Part shown: in pieces, positions 9,415-19,433 of the stretch | Layout: every line of letters begins with the position of its first letter | Numbering within the stretch: position 1 is the first letter of the stretch | From: Phycisphaera sp. | Lineage (GTDB): Bacteria > Planctomycetota > Phycisphaerae > Phycisphaerales > Zrk34 | NCBI GenBank assembly: GCA_016125285.1 | Contig: WGMA01000042.1 | Location: 167,379-231,378 of the forward strand | Reading direction: 5' to 3' | Length of the DNA stretch: 64,000 nucleotides | The notes under the pieces: generated by a model | Databases searched by the model: none | Seen by the model: the letters and a program-made list of their open reading frames with translations, nothing else | Told to the model about the DNA's origin: nothing | Translations under genes and position numbers: made by a program

Positions 9415-10154
9415 GCGGCGGCTTCCGGCTTCGTGTCGGCGGCGGGGCCGGATTTGTCGGCCTTGCCTTTGTCGTCGTCACCGCGGTCCGGGCGGACCTT
9501 GACGATGACCTGGTCGGCAGGCACCTTCGCCGAGACGACCAGCGGCAGACCGGTGCGCGCGGCGATGGCTTTGGCGTCGTCGACCAGCAGCTTCGGGTTG
9601 CCGTGGCAGATGAGATTTACGCGGCGCGGCGTCACGGACGCCGCGCCGCTTTTTTGTTCGTCTTCGTCGGATGGCTCGGGTTCGTTGAGCACGACGTTCA
9701 GCTCGTACACGTCGATGAAGAAGCCGCGCTTGCCCGAACCCTTGAAGCGGTGCTCGCCGCCGGGGATCACCTGCAGCTGCGCGATCCGATCGAACGGGAT
9801 CGGCTCGGCGTCGCCGTGCGCCGGTCCGGCGAGCGTCAGCACGCGACGCTGGATGTTGAAATAGAACCGCGAGAGCTTCTGTCGCTCGGCCCACCAGCCG
9901 CAGATCATGACCGTCGCGCCGAATGGCGGGAACGTGTACGAGATGATCTCGACGATCGGCTCGAGGTTGTGGTAGTACGCCAGGTACGCCGACAGCGGCA
10001 TCATGCCGAGGAACGACCCGGCCGTGATCAGCGGCGCGTTCGACATCACCACGCCGATCCCGCGCGAGCTGTCGCGCAGCACGTGCACGGGGCCCTCGTG
10101 GCACTCGATCGGGAAGGTCGGCTCGTCGGTGGTGGTGCTCGTCGTGTCGGCCAT
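9411..10154 (-). CDS. Hypothetical membrane protein with acidic cytosolic tail
   Basis: A 247-residue protein. A short polar N-terminus leads into two hydrophobic helices (about 40-62 and 68-88, ending in GWWAERQ). A beta-rich region follows that resembles a bacterial PH-like fold ([57 protein letters not shown]). The pattern with [12 protein letters not shown] at the end recalls proteins whose soluble part reports on a buffer-like PH domain, but I do not recognise the exact family. The tail is rich in Asp/Lys/Ala. It starts 4 nt after the SASA esterase stop and is probably translated from the same mRNA. Confidence 0.65.
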   Translation of the reverse strand: MADTTSTTTDEPTFPIECHEGPVHVLRDSSRGIGVVMSNAPLITAGSFLGMMPLSAYLAYYHNLEPIVEIISYTFPPFGATVMICGWWAERQKLSRFYFNIQRRVLTLAGPAHGDAEPIPFDRIAQLQVIPGGEHRFKGSGKRGFFIDVYELNVVLNEPEPSDEDEQKSGAASVTPRRVNLICHGNPKLLVDDAKAIAARTGLPLVVSAKVPADQVIVKVRPDRGDDDKGKADKSGPAADTKPEAAA

Positions 10155-10158
10155 GGCG

Positions 10159-10968
10159 TTACTTGCTCTGCAACGCGATCATCTTCGCCGCGTAGCGCTC
10201 GCCGAACGTCTTGAGCGCCTCGGTGTTGAAGTGTGTCTTGTCGCCCTTGTGCTCGAGTCCCTCGGATGAGGCGCACGCGGTGTGCTCGACATGCTCGGGC
10301 AGGGCGTTGAGCGCGGCGTTGATCTTCTCGCCGCGCGGCACGCGTGCGACGAAGAACCGTCCGAGTTCGCCGACGACCACGGGCAGTTCCGGCGCTTCCA
10401 GTTCCTGCCTCACCGACGCGATCATCCCCGCGAGCCGTTCTCCGTAGGTGTCCGTCGTCTCGTCCTTGCCGGTGTCCGACTCGCCCTGGTGCCACAGCAT
10501 GCCCTTGAGCGTGCCGTCCTTCAACGCGATCTTTGCCCGCGCCATCGCGTTCTTGTACAGGTCGCCGTCCTTGACCCAGCGCGACAGCGGTGTGCCTCCG
10601 ACGGCGCACGGCACCAGCGCGATCACCACGTCCTTATCCTTCTCTTGCGCCAGCATCGTCTTGGCGAAGTCGATCGACAGGCCGTACGCCGCGATCGGCT
10701 TGTCGAAGTGCACCGGGTGCCGCGCGGGTGTCCAGTGGTTGTGCTTGTCGAGCATCACCACGCGCGGCGTCGGCTGCTTGTCGGCCTCCGTCAGCGGGCC
10801 GCGACCGGCCATGTTCGACTGACCCATCAGCAGATAGACGTGCACCTTGGCCTTGTCCGGCAGCACCACCGCGTCGTCCTTCGCGTCGTCCGCCGCCCGC
10901 GCCGCGGGGCCCGTCAACGCCAACGCCAGCGTGATGCACGCACACACGATCGATCGAGTGAAAGTCAT
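10159..10968 (-). CDS. Secreted SASA-family carbohydrate esterase (sialate O-acetylesterase-like)
   Basis: A 269-residue protein with signal peptide MTFTRSIVCACITLALAL then a cleavage-like GPAARAAD. The nucleophile block is LLMGQSNMAGRG, with catalytic Ser in GQSN. Block III is MLWHQGESD, and the catalytic Asp/His block is DKTHFN near the C-terminus. These define the SGNH-hydrolase SASA family (PF03629) that removes acetyl groups from sugars or polysaccharides. A second ATG at 10977 would add three residues; neither start has a strong Shine-Dalgarno. SixA lies upstream on the same strand (71 nt away) and the PH-like membrane protein follows by 4 nt. The glycan substrate is unknown. Confidence 0.85.
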   Translation of the reverse strand: MTFTRSIVCACITLALALTGPAARAADDAKDDAVVLPDKAKVHVYLLMGQSNMAGRGPLTEADKQPTPRVVMLDKHNHWTPARHPVHFDKPIAAYGLSIDFAKTMLAQEKDKDVVIALVPCAVGGTPLSRWVKDGDLYKNAMARAKIALKDGTLKGMLWHQGESDTGKDETTDTYGERLAGMIASVRQELEAPELPVVVGELGRFFVARVPRGEKINAALNALPEHVEHTACASSEGLEHKGDKTHFNTEALKTFGERYAAKMIALQSK

Positions 10969-11038
10969 ACCCGACATGATAGGGGAAATCGCCCGCGAGT
11001 CGCGTCGCGGACCCACCGAAGTCGCCGCGACGCCGGGC

Positions 11039-11569
11039 TCAGTCTTCGCCGCTGTAGATCGACGTGTCGGGCACGGAACTCGCCAGACGGCGGAGCATCT
11101 TCGGCGTCGCCAGCCACTGAAGCTGCGCGTCGACCAACGCGTGATCCGCCGCCGTGGTCACGTCCACACACGCACATCCCGCCTTCTTGAGCTGAACGAA
11201 GCCGCCCGTGCGGTCCGGCGCGCACAGCAGCTCGACGATCATGCTGAACGTCGGCTCGTGCCCGACCATCATCACCACGGTCTCGGGGCGCCGGCACACG
11301 TGCTTGATGATCTTCTGCGGCGCGCCCCCCGCCAGCAGGTTCCAAGTCTCAACGGGCCGACCGAACACCTCTGCGGCGATCTCCGCAGTCTGCTCGGCCC
11401 GGGTCAGCGGGCTGGTGAGAATGATGTCGCGGATCTCGGCGAACGTCGACAAACCCAGCGAGGCGGCGAGTGTCTTCTCGCGCCCCTCCGGGGTCAGTCG
11501 CCGCGACGCGTCCGTGCCGTCCGGACCGTCGTCTTCGGCGATTCCGTGCCGAAAAAGGATCAGCAGCAT
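11039..11569 (-). CDS. sixA: SixA-type histidine phosphatase
   Basis: A 176-residue histidine phosphatase superfamily member. The catalytic RHG is at LFRHGIAE just after the start; [14 protein letters not shown] holds the second conserved Arg, and [10 protein letters not shown] supplies the second His. SixA proteins dephosphorylate phosphohistidine on phosphotransfer proteins. ATG 11569 is favoured because GAGGA ends 9 nt upstream; the ATG at 11578 directly abuts that site. A TATAAT box on the minus strand (11600-11605) would give a leader of about 20 nt. The gene is divergent from msrB. Confidence 0.85.
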   Translation of the reverse strand: MLLILFRHGIAEDDGPDGTDASRRLTPEGREKTLAASLGLSTFAEIRDIILTSPLTRAEQTAEIAAEVFGRPVETWNLLAGGAPQKIIKHVCRRPETVVMMVGHEPTFSMIVELLCAPDRTGGFVQLKKAGCACVDVTTAADHALVDAQLQWLATPKMLRRLASSVPDTSIYSGED

Positions 11570-11599
11570 CGCCTGCATTCCTCACGTTGCGTTACGCGA

Positions 11600-11636
11600 A
11601 TTATACGAAACCCAGCCCCGACGGTTCACGTATAAT
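11600..11636. promoter_or_regulatory. Back-to-back -10 boxes of the divergent sixA and msrB promoters
   Basis: The minus-strand TATAAT (plus-strand ATTATA at 11600-11605) serves sixA. The plus-strand TATAAT at 11631-11636 serves msrB and ends 9 nt before the ATG at 11646. Neither has a recognisable -35 hexamer at 16-18 nt. The msrB box implies a transcript that starts at or a few nt before the start codon. Confidence 0.6.
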
Positions 11637-11645
11637 GCTTGCGCC

Positions 11646-12272
11646 ATGTTAAGTTTTCGCGATCTTTGCCGCCTTATGACCCGAACACCGCTCCGTGTGC
11701 CGGGCCTGCTCATGGCCGTGATGCTCGCCGCGGCGATCGGGTGCGAGCGCAGCGGCCCCTCAACCGTCAGCCCCAGCGCCGCCTCGCCGGTGACTCCATC
11801 CGCCACCGACGCGCCCGCCTCAAGCGACGCCGCTACCGCTGGCGACAAGGTCGTCAAGACCGACGCCGAGTGGAAGAAGCAGCTGACCGCCCAGCAGTAC
11901 TACGTCCTGCGGGAGAAAGGCACCGAGCGTCCGTTCGCCAACGAGTACTGGGACAACCACGCCGAAGGGACCTATATCTGCGCCGCGTGCGGTCAGCCGC
12001 TGTACAGCTCCGACGCGAAGTTCAAGTCCGGCACCGGCTGGCCGAGCTTCTGGGCCCCGGTCGACCGCATGGCGATCGACACGGAGACCGACCGCTCGCT
12101 GTTCTTCGCCCCTCGGACGGAGCTGCTGTGCAGCCGCTGCGGCGGCCATCTCGGTCACGTGTTTGACGACGGGCCGAAGCCGACGGGCATGCGTCACTGC
12201 ATCAACTCCGCGGCGTTGCGGTTCGTGCCGAAAGACACGCCCCCGGCCGACGCGGGCCCGGCGGTCAAGTAA
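11646..12272 (+). CDS. msrB: Peptide-methionine (R)-S-oxide reductase MsrB, lipoprotein form
   Basis: A 208-residue protein that reduces methionine-R-sulfoxide in proteins. The N-terminus has a lipobox-type signal ([13 protein letters not shown]), so the mature protein is likely anchored to a membrane facing the periplasm. After a Ser/Ala/Pro linker comes the MsrB domain (about 75-200). It has zinc-binding pairs CAAC and CSRC, the GTGWPSFW motif, and the catalytic Cys in [15 protein letters not shown] second in-frame ATG at 11676 would give the same lipoprotein with a shorter n-region. The TATAAT box is only 9 nt from ATG 11646. No msrA is adjacent. Confidence 0.92.
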   Translation: MLSFRDLCRLMTRTPLRVPGLLMAVMLAAAIGCERSGPSTVSPSAASPVTPSATDAPASSDAATAGDKVVKTDAEWKKQLTAQQYYVLREKGTERPFANEYWDNHAEGTYICAACGQPLYSSDAKFKSGTGWPSFWAPVDRMAIDTETDRSLFFAPRTELLCSRCGGHLGHVFDDGPKPTGMRHCINSAALRFVPKDTPPADAGPAVK

Positions 12273-12394
12273 CGCCGCGCGCCGTCCCGATACCGCCAGC
12301 CCGTTTGACACCTCCGCCACACAGCCGACGATGATTGCCGCCTTTGCCACGCGTCGGGGCGCGACAATGGCGCACCTTTCTGCGGAGGAACACC

Positions 12395-13042
12395 GTGCAG
12401 GCGATCAAGCGATTCATCAAGACGTCCCTCATCGGTGGACTCATCGTCCTGCTGCCGTTGGGCATCCTCGCGGCGGTGTTCAGCTGGATCTACGGCGTGC
12501 TCAAGGGGCTCGTCGAACCGTTCACGCGGCGGATCATGGAATCGAACCCGACCGTCGAAGAGAACGTCGCGGTCGTGCTCGTGCTGGCGATCATTGTCGG
12601 CCTCTGCTTCGTGATCGGCGTGCTGGTGCGCACGAGCGTCGGTCGGTTCATGCACGAGCAATTCGAGAAGCGCGTGATGAAGGTCGCGCCGGGCTACAAG
12701 CTGATCAAGGAGACGGTGCTGCAGTTCCTGGGCAATCGCCCGTCGCCGTTCAGCTCGGTGGCGCTGGTGCAGCTGTGGGGCAACGACACGCTCGTTACGG
12801 CGTTCGTCACCGAGCGTCACGACAACGGCTGGTACAGCGTGTTCGTGCCGACGGGGCCGAACCCGACGTCGGGCGGCATCTTCCACGTGAGGCCCGAGTA
12901 CGTGCATCACCTCGATCATCCGGTCGATGACGTGATGCGCGTGATCATCAGTTGCGGCGCGGGTTCGGCGGCGTTGTTGAAGCACGCGAAGACCGGGCCG
13001 GCGGCGACGCCGAACGATGGCGGCGGGGCGAGCGGGGTATGA
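12395..13042 (+). CDS. DUF502 family membrane protein
   Basis: A 215-residue protein with two hydrophobic helices (about 12-33, GGLIVLLPLGILAAVFSW; and 55-75, VVLVLAIIVGLCFVIGVLV) followed by a soluble beta-rich C-terminal domain. That domain contains YKLIKETVLQFLG, FVTERHDNGWYSVFVPT and GPNPTSGGIFHV, the pattern of the DUF502 family. Start is a GTG at 12395, preceded by GGAGGA at 12384-12389 with 5 nt spacing; an upstream ATG at 12335 lacks such a site. Family members are widely conserved inner-membrane proteins with no settled role. The Gly/Ala tail is low complexity. Confidence 0.85.
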   Translation: MQAIKRFIKTSLIGGLIVLLPLGILAAVFSWIYGVLKGLVEPFTRRIMESNPTVEENVAVVLVLAIIVGLCFVIGVLVRTSVGRFMHEQFEKRVMKVAPGYKLIKETVLQFLGNRPSPFSSVALVQLWGNDTLVTAFVTERHDNGWYSVFVPTGPNPTSGGIFHVRPEYVHHLDHPVDDVMRVIISCGAGSAALLKHAKTGPAATPNDGGGASGV

Positions 13043-13064
13043 GCGGTCGGTGATGTGCGGGCGG

Positions 13065-13634
13065 TTACTTGGCCGCGTCGGTCAGGGCGGTTTCGATCTT
13101 CGGGGCGTCGGTCTCGTTGACGGACACGAAGCCGAATTGTGCCGCGACCTTGGTCTTGTTGGCGACGACGACGGTGCAGAACGCGCGGTCATTGATGCCC
13201 CAGCCGTCGGGGCCGGACGCGGCGTCTCCCTCGAAAACGGTCAGCGCGGTGTTGGTCAGCTTCAGCGACGCCTGCGCGCGTGGCAGGTAGTTGCGTGACT
13301 TTTCCGCGTCGCTCGTCAGCCACACGGCCACGACGTAAGCGTCGGCCTTGCCCGCCGCCTCGTCGATCTTCCGCAGGAACCGCGCCATCGGGCGCGACCA
13401 GTTGTCCGCCTGGATGAACACGTAGACCGTCGGCTTGTCCTTACGCTCGGCGGCGTAGTCGACGCGGTCGCCCTCGTGATTGCCGGTCGCGTCGAAGACG
13501 GTCAGCTTCGCGACATCGACGCCGACGCCGGGCCCGGAGGAGACGTCGGCACGGGCGGCGGAGGCGGTGAGCAGCGTGACGCAGCAGGCGGCAAGGACGA
13601 GGTACGCGGCGCGGCGGGCGGAGGTGGACGGCAT
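13065..13634 (-). CDS. Secreted thioredoxin-fold protein without CxxC
   Basis: A 189-residue protein with signal peptide (RRAAYLVLAACCVTLLTASA, cleavage after ARA). The mature part has KPTVYVFIQADNWSRPMARF, then YVVAVWLTSD, and a late GINDRAFCTVVVANKTKVAAQFGF, which follow the beta-alpha-beta order of a thioredoxin or peroxiredoxin-like fold. The usual CxxC is replaced by a segment without cysteines, so a redox role is doubtful. The start at 13634 is chosen for the signal peptide; the frame extends upstream without a good start. It is convergent with DUF502. Function unknown. Confidence 0.65.
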   Translation of the reverse strand: MPSTSARRAAYLVLAACCVTLLTASAARADVSSGPGVGVDVAKLTVFDATGNHEGDRVDYAAERKDKPTVYVFIQADNWSRPMARFLRKIDEAAGKADAYVVAVWLTSDAEKSRNYLPRAQASLKLTNTALTVFEGDAASGPDGWGINDRAFCTVVVANKTKVAAQFGFVSVNETDAPKIETALTDAAK

Positions 13635-13823
13635 GGTGAAGCTCCCTGGAGGTGTCCCGGTCGAACCACGACAGTTTACCGCGGCGTAGGGGCTGGGTGA
13701 ATGAAAATGTTGGCGATCGACGCGCGGCCGTGTTGCAACAGGGCGCAACGGCGACGGGTAGTGATACGGGGCGATGACCTACAATGCCTTCAGCCGAATG
13801 ACCGGCGGTGTGGAGCGATGAGG

Positions 13824-14261
13824 ATGGATATCGAGCAACGTATCGAGGCGCTGGAGATCAGCGACCGTCGTAAGAGCCTGCTGACGCTGGCGCTGGTGCT
13901 GAACGCGGCGTTGATCCTGGCGGTGGTGATCTCGCTGGTTCGGCCGGGCGGCAAGGCTGCGGCCGCGCAGTCGGCGGGCGATTTGAAGGCCGAACGCGTG
14001 ATCATCGTCGACGGCCAAGGGCGTCCGCGGATCGTGCTGGGGTCGGTACGCGGGGTGGTGGGCGTTTTCCACGTCGACGAGCACGACAACCCGCGCCTGA
14101 TCACGGGCGTCAACGCGGAAGGCAAGGCGGCGGTGCGGATGTACGACGAGGACGGCCGCCTCCGGTACGAGTGCGCGACGAACCCCGACGGCGACGTCGA
14201 GTCGTTGTTCTACAAGCTCGACGACCTCGGCGAGCCGGTGCCGACTTACAAGCTTCCGTAG
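13824..14261 (+). CDS. Small single-pass membrane protein with extracytoplasmic beta domain
   Basis: A 145-residue protein. A charged N-terminus (MDIEQRIEALEISDRRKS) precedes one hydrophobic helix (about 22-42) and an extracytoplasmic part with alternating strands: ERVIIVDGQGRPRIVLGSV, GVFHVDEHDNPRLITG, GKAAVRMYDEDGRLRYEC. The repeated pattern of a hydrophobic strand plus a DGxGRPR-like turn looks like a short beta repeat. GGAG at 13812-13815 is 8 nt from ATG 13824; an ATG at 13818 is too close to it. TACAAT at 13780-13785 is a candidate -10. I do not recognise a named family. Confidence 0.65.
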   Translation: MDIEQRIEALEISDRRKSLLTLALVLNAALILAVVISLVRPGGKAAAAQSAGDLKAERVIIVDGQGRPRIVLGSVRGVVGVFHVDEHDNPRLITGVNAEGKAAVRMYDEDGRLRYECATNPDGDVESLFYKLDDLGEPVPTYKLP

Positions 14262-14298
14262 GCGGCGACGGCGGACTCGCCCGCGACGCCGCAGCACG

Positions 14299-14304
14299 TA
14301 TAAT
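14299..14304 (+). promoter_or_regulatory. TATAAT box 8 nt before the DUF1080 start codon
   Basis: The box at 14299-14304 is separated from ATG 14313 by CAACCGCC. It shares the preceding CACG with the msrB box. No Shine-Dalgarno or -35 is seen, so a leaderless or near-leaderless mRNA is likely. Confidence 0.55.
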
Positions 14305-14312
14305 CAACCGCC

Positions 14313-15086
14313 ATGCATCAGACCCCCCACGCAATGTTCGTGATGCGCGCCGCCCGACGGGGCGCGACGCTCGCGATGAGCCTGCTCGTGTTCTCGGTGA
14401 TCGTCGGCTGCAGCAAGTCGTCGCCGCCGACCGTCGCCGACGAGGTGCTCGGTAAACGCCTACCCGCCGGCACCGAGCCCGCGCCCAAGCCCGAGGCTGA
14501 GGCGGGCGGCGGCGCGCCGGAAGGCGATGGCTGGGTCAGCCTGTTTGACGGCAAGACGCTCGACGGGTGGGAGTCCACGAAGTTCGGCGGCGAGGGCGAG
14601 GTGATGGTCGAGGACGGCCACATCCACATCGGCTTCGGCTCCAACGCCAGCGGCATCACGTGGACGAAGCCCGACATGCTGCCGCGCATGAACTACGAGA
14701 TCTCCCTCGAGGCGATGCGGTACGACGGCAACGACTTCTTCTGCGGCCTGACGTTCCCCGTCGGTGAGGATTACTGCTCGCTGATCTGCGGCGGGTGGGG
14801 CGGCGGCGTGACGGGCCTGTCGAGCCTCGACCGCTTCGACGCCTCGGAGAACAGCACGTCGCAGTGGATCAACTACAAGAACAAGCAGTGGTACAAGATC
14901 CGTGTCCGCGTCACGAAGACCAACATCTCCGCGTGGATGGATGGCAAAAAGATCATCGACGTCGACACGGAGGGTGTGGCGATCTCGACGCGGCCCGAGG
15001 TCGATCTGTCGAAGCCGCTGGGCGTGGCGACGTGGGTGACCAGCGCCTGCCTGCGGAACATCTACGTGCGTCCGCTGCCGGAGTGA
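14313..15086 (+). CDS. DUF1080 (3-keto-disaccharide hydrolase-like) lipoprotein
   Basis: A 257-residue lipoprotein. The N-terminus ends in the lipobox SVIVGC, followed by a Pro/Ala/Glu linker. The DUF1080 jelly-roll begins with WVSLFDGKTLDGWES and continues through ITWTKPDMLPRMNYEIS, FFCGLTFPVG, and WYKIRVRVTKTNISAWMDGK. Some DUF1080 proteins are thought to hydrolyse 3-keto sugars; others are only glycan-binding, so enzymatic activity is inferred. It is followed by a PQQ-like propeller and a sugar isomerase/epimerase on the same strand, which fits a carbohydrate-processing neighbourhood. Confidence 0.85.
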   Translation: MHQTPHAMFVMRAARRGATLAMSLLVFSVIVGCSKSSPPTVADEVLGKRLPAGTEPAPKPEAEAGGGAPEGDGWVSLFDGKTLDGWESTKFGGEGEVMVEDGHIHIGFGSNASGITWTKPDMLPRMNYEISLEAMRYDGNDFFCGLTFPVGEDYCSLICGGWGGGVTGLSSLDRFDASENSTSQWINYKNKQWYKIRVRVTKTNISAWMDGKKIIDVDTEGVAISTRPEVDLSKPLGVATWVTSACLRNIYVRPLPE

Positions 15087-15206
15087 TCTGCGCGGCGCGG
15101 CGGGCCGCAGCGTCGACAGCGTGGCGCTGCGCGGGATACAATCCGCGGGCCCGGATCGGTGTGGCGCACGCAATCCACCGGTGAATCTCAACTCGGAGTG
15201 ACGATC

Positions 15207-16496
15207 ATGACACGATCAAACGTGACATTCGCGGTGTTGGCTGTGGTGAGCGTTTGTGTGGGCGCGTCGCGAGCGGGCGAGTGGCCCGGGTTCCTCGGGC
15301 CGAACCGCGACGCGGTGTCGACGGAGAAGAATATCGCGGTGAAGTGGCCGGAGACCGGGCCGAAGGTGCTGTGGACGAAGGACCTGGGCTGGGGGTACGG
15401 CGGCGCGGCGGTCGTTGACGGCGAGGTATTCGTGCTCGACCGCAACCCGGAGGAGGGCGACGTGCTGCGTGTGCTCGACCTCAACAGCGGCGACGAGAAG
15501 TGGAGCTTCGCGTACGACGCCAAGGGACGGCTTCAGCACGCGGGGTCGCGCTCGACGCCGAGCGTGGACGCGGACAACGTGTACACCGTCGGCGGGTTCG
15601 GCGATGTGTACTGCATCAGCCGCAAGACGCACAAGCCTGTGTGGAGCACCAACCTCAACAAGGCGTACGCCGAGGGCACGAACAAGTGGGGCATCGCGCA
15701 GTCGCCGCTGCTGGTCGACGGCAAGGTGATCGTCACGCCGACGAGCCCCGACTCGCCCGGCCTCGTCGCCTTCGACAAGGATACCGGCAAGGTCGTGTGG
15801 GAATCCGAAAAGCTCGGCGGCGATGACTATTCGTCGCCGATCCTCCGCACGGTCGAGGGCGTGCAGGGCATCCTCATCATCACGCACGGCAACGTGACGT
15901 TCGTTGACCCGAAGACGGGCAAGACGACCTGGCAGTACGGCGGCTACGAAGTGAAGTTCGCGATCCCCGCGCCGACGGTGCTGTCCGACGGCCAGCACAT
16001 CTTCGTGACCGGCGGCTACGACGGCGGGTCCGTGATGATCAGGGTCACGAAGAAGGGTGACGCGTACGACACCGCCGAGGTGTTCCGCCTGCAGGAAGGC
16101 TGCCAACTGCATCCCGCGATCGAACACGGCGGGTACCTGTACATGAACTGCAACGAGAACAGCTTCCTGAAGCGCGACAAGCGCCCCGAGCGCGGGCTGG
16201 CGTGCCTCGATCCGAAGACGGGCAAGTTCGTGTGGAAGACCGGCGCCGACCCGAACTTCGAGCGCGGTGCGCTGATGCTCGTCAACGACACGCTGTTCAT
16301 CATGGACGGCGAGACCGGCACGCTGCACACGGCGCGGGCGACGTCCGAGGGCTACCGCGAGATCAGCCGGGCGAAGCTGCTCGAGGGCAAGGGCAAGGAA
16401 GTGTGGGCGCCGATGTCGCTGGCCAACGGCCTGATGATCATCCGCGATCAGCACCAGATGAAGTGCCTGGATCTGCGTGAAAACGCCGCGGAGTAA
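15207..16496 (+). CDS. Secreted PQQ-like beta-propeller protein
   Basis: A 429-residue protein with signal peptide (MTRSNVTFAVLAVVSVCVGA, cleavage near SRAGEW). The mature start EWPGFLGPNRDAVSTEKN is the hallmark of planctomycete PQQ-like propeller proteins. Repeats of the type VAFDKDTGKVVWES, TFVDPKTGKTTWQYGG and LDPKTGKFVWKTG are propeller blades. No dehydrogenase catalytic residues or quinone-binding disulfide are evident, so a structural or binding role is more likely than an enzyme. GGAG at 15195 supports ATG 15207. TACAAT near 15135 may be the -10. It lies 40 nt upstream of the isomerase gene and is probably co-transcribed. Confidence 0.82.
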   Translation: MTRSNVTFAVLAVVSVCVGASRAGEWPGFLGPNRDAVSTEKNIAVKWPETGPKVLWTKDLGWGYGGAAVVDGEVFVLDRNPEEGDVLRVLDLNSGDEKWSFAYDAKGRLQHAGSRSTPSVDADNVYTVGGFGDVYCISRKTHKPVWSTNLNKAYAEGTNKWGIAQSPLLVDGKVIVTPTSPDSPGLVAFDKDTGKVVWESEKLGGDDYSSPILRTVEGVQGILIITHGNVTFVDPKTGKTTWQYGGYEVKFAIPAPTVLSDGQHIFVTGGYDGGSVMIRVTKKGDAYDTAEVFRLQEGCQLHPAIEHGGYLYMNCNENSFLKRDKRPERGLACLDPKTGKFVWKTGADPNFERGALMLVNDTLFIMDGETGTLHTARATSEGYREISRAKLLEGKGKEVWAPMSLANGLMIIRDQHQMKCLDLRENAAE

Positions 16497-16536
16497 CGGC
16501 CCGTCGACGGCGGGTTGAATTAGCGATTGGAGCATC

Positions 16537-17355
16537 ATGAAGTTTGCGATCTGCAACGAGACGTATCAGGACTGGCCGCTGGAGCAGGTGTGCGAGCACG
16601 TGAAGGCGACGGGCTACGACGGTCTGGAGATCGCGCCGTTCACACTCGACAAGGACCCGGGCAGGATCAACGAGACGCAGGCCGAGGCGTTGGGGCGCGT
16701 GGTGCGTAACGCGGGGCTCGAGGTCGTCGGGTTGCACTGGCTGCTGGTGCGCCCGGAGGGCGAGGCGTTGCACCTCACGTCGCCCGACACGTCGCTGCGC
16801 GACCGCACGACGCAGTACGGCAAGCACCTCGCGAAGCTTTGCGCGGCGATGGGCGGCAAGGTCATGGTGTGGGGCTCGCCGAAGCAGCGCAACATCGCCG
16901 AGGGGCAGAGCTACGACGAGGCGTTCGCCAACGCCGTGGATGTGCTGCAGCGCATCAGCGACGAGTGCGAGAAGCTCGGCGTCGTGATCGCGATGGAGCC
17001 GCTGAGCCCGAAGGAGACGAACTTTTTGCAGACCGCCGCGGAGACGATCAAGCTGATCGACGCGGTGGGCAGCCCGGCGTGCCAACTGCACCTCGACGTC
17101 AAGGCGATGAGCAGCGAGCCGACGCCGATCCCGGACATCATTGAGGCGTCGAAGGCGCACACCGTGCACTTCCACGCCAACGATCCGAACCTCCGCGGCC
17201 CGGGCTTCGGCGATGTGAAGTTCGAGCCGATCGCCGCGGCGCTGAAGGCGACGGGCTACGACGGTTATGTGTCCGTCGAGGTGTTCGACTACAAGCCAGA
17301 CCCCGAGACGATCGCGGTCGAGTCGCTGCGTTACCTCCGCGAGACGTTTGTGTGA
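16537..17355 (+). CDS. Sugar phosphate isomerase/epimerase, xylose isomerase-like TIM barrel
   Basis: A 272-residue protein of the PF01261 family. The barrel pattern is visible from MKFAICNETYQDWPLEQV through GYDGLEIAPF and VVIAMEPLSPKETNFL (metal-binding Glu) to CQLHLDVKAM (Asp), HTVHFHANDPN (His) and YDGYVSVEVFDY (Glu). The four metal ligands expected of this family are thus present. Substrate is likely a sugar or sugar acid. GGAG 8 nt before the ATG supports the start. Located downstream of the PQQ propeller and DUF1080 genes, it probably works on an intermediate of the same degradation route, though this is inference. Confidence 0.85.
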   Translation: MKFAICNETYQDWPLEQVCEHVKATGYDGLEIAPFTLDKDPGRINETQAEALGRVVRNAGLEVVGLHWLLVRPEGEALHLTSPDTSLRDRTTQYGKHLAKLCAAMGGKVMVWGSPKQRNIAEGQSYDEAFANAVDVLQRISDECEKLGVVIAMEPLSPKETNFLQTAAETIKLIDAVGSPACQLHLDVKAMSSEPTPIPDIIEASKAHTVHFHANDPNLRGPGFGDVKFEPIAAALKATGYDGYVSVEVFDYKPDPETIAVESLRYLRETFV

Positions 17356-17363
17356 GTGCGGTG

Positions 17364-17393
17364 AAAGCTGAGGCATGGCCATGCCTCAGCTTT
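17364..17393. terminator. Perfect 30-bp palindrome between convergent genes, probable bidirectional terminator
   Basis: AAAGCTGAGGCAT is followed by GGCC and its exact complement, giving 13-bp arms. It lies 8 nt after the isomerase stop and 28 nt before the enolase stop on the other strand. Each strand ends the stem in only three Ts, so termination strength is uncertain. Confidence 0.6.
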
Positions 17394-17421
17394 AGGAGGT
17401 GCGGATTGATTGAAGGCGCTT

Positions 17422-18876
<1,455 letters not shown>

Positions 18877-18971
18877 CTAAGATTCAACCCGACGCCGCCG
18901 GGCCGGACGTGTGAGCCCGGAGCCGCGTCGGATTGCCGACTCCGCCCAACCCTGACCGCGTGAGGGATGAC

Positions 18972-19412
18972 ATGATGCGAACGATCTGTTGGACGACGTT
19001 GTTGACGATGACCCTCGTGCTGACCGGAGGTTGCGAGAAGGTCAAGGTGTCTGATGAGGACGTGCCGATCGTCAAGGACACCCAGGTCGCGGACACGATG
19101 GGCCAGAAGGGCGTGCTCGTGGTCGACGTCCGCAAGGCCGACGATTTCAACGCCGGCCACCTGCCCGGGGCCGTCAACGTTTATCTGCCCGACATCACCA
19201 AGAACCACCCCAAGCTCAGCGACGCCAAGCAGCTGATCGTCTACGCCGGCGGCTGGACCGACCCGCTGTCGCTCGCCGCGGCCAAGCGGCTCAAGGCGAT
19301 GGGCTATGCGAACGTGTCGGAGTTCAAGGGCGGCACGTCGGCGTGGACGGAGGCGGGGCACAAGCTCGTGACGTCCGCGACGGCGAGCGAGGTCCGGCCG
19401 GACTCGAAGTGA
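18972..19412 (+). CDS. Rhodanese-like lipoprotein lacking the catalytic cysteine
   Basis: A 146-residue lipoprotein with lipobox VLTGGC. The mature part is one rhodanese domain: VLVVDVRKADDFNAGHLPGA and the end signature SEFKGGTSAWTEAG. The active-site loop, normally C-x-x-G-x-R, reads VYAGGWTDPL, with Ala where Cys should be. The domain is therefore probably non-catalytic (binding or structural). Two adjacent ATGs (18972 and 18975) exist; GAGGG sits upstream. TAAGAT at 18878-18883 may be the -10. Convergent with the cobalamin adenosyltransferase gene. Confidence 0.8.
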   Translation: MMRTICWTTLLTMTLVLTGGCEKVKVSDEDVPIVKDTQVADTMGQKGVLVVDVRKADDFNAGHLPGAVNVYLPDITKNHPKLSDAKQLIVYAGGWTDPLSLAAAKRLKAMGYANVSEFKGGTSAWTEAGHKLVTSATASEVRPDSK

Positions 19413-19433
19413 GCGGCCAACGGTGACGCGCCG

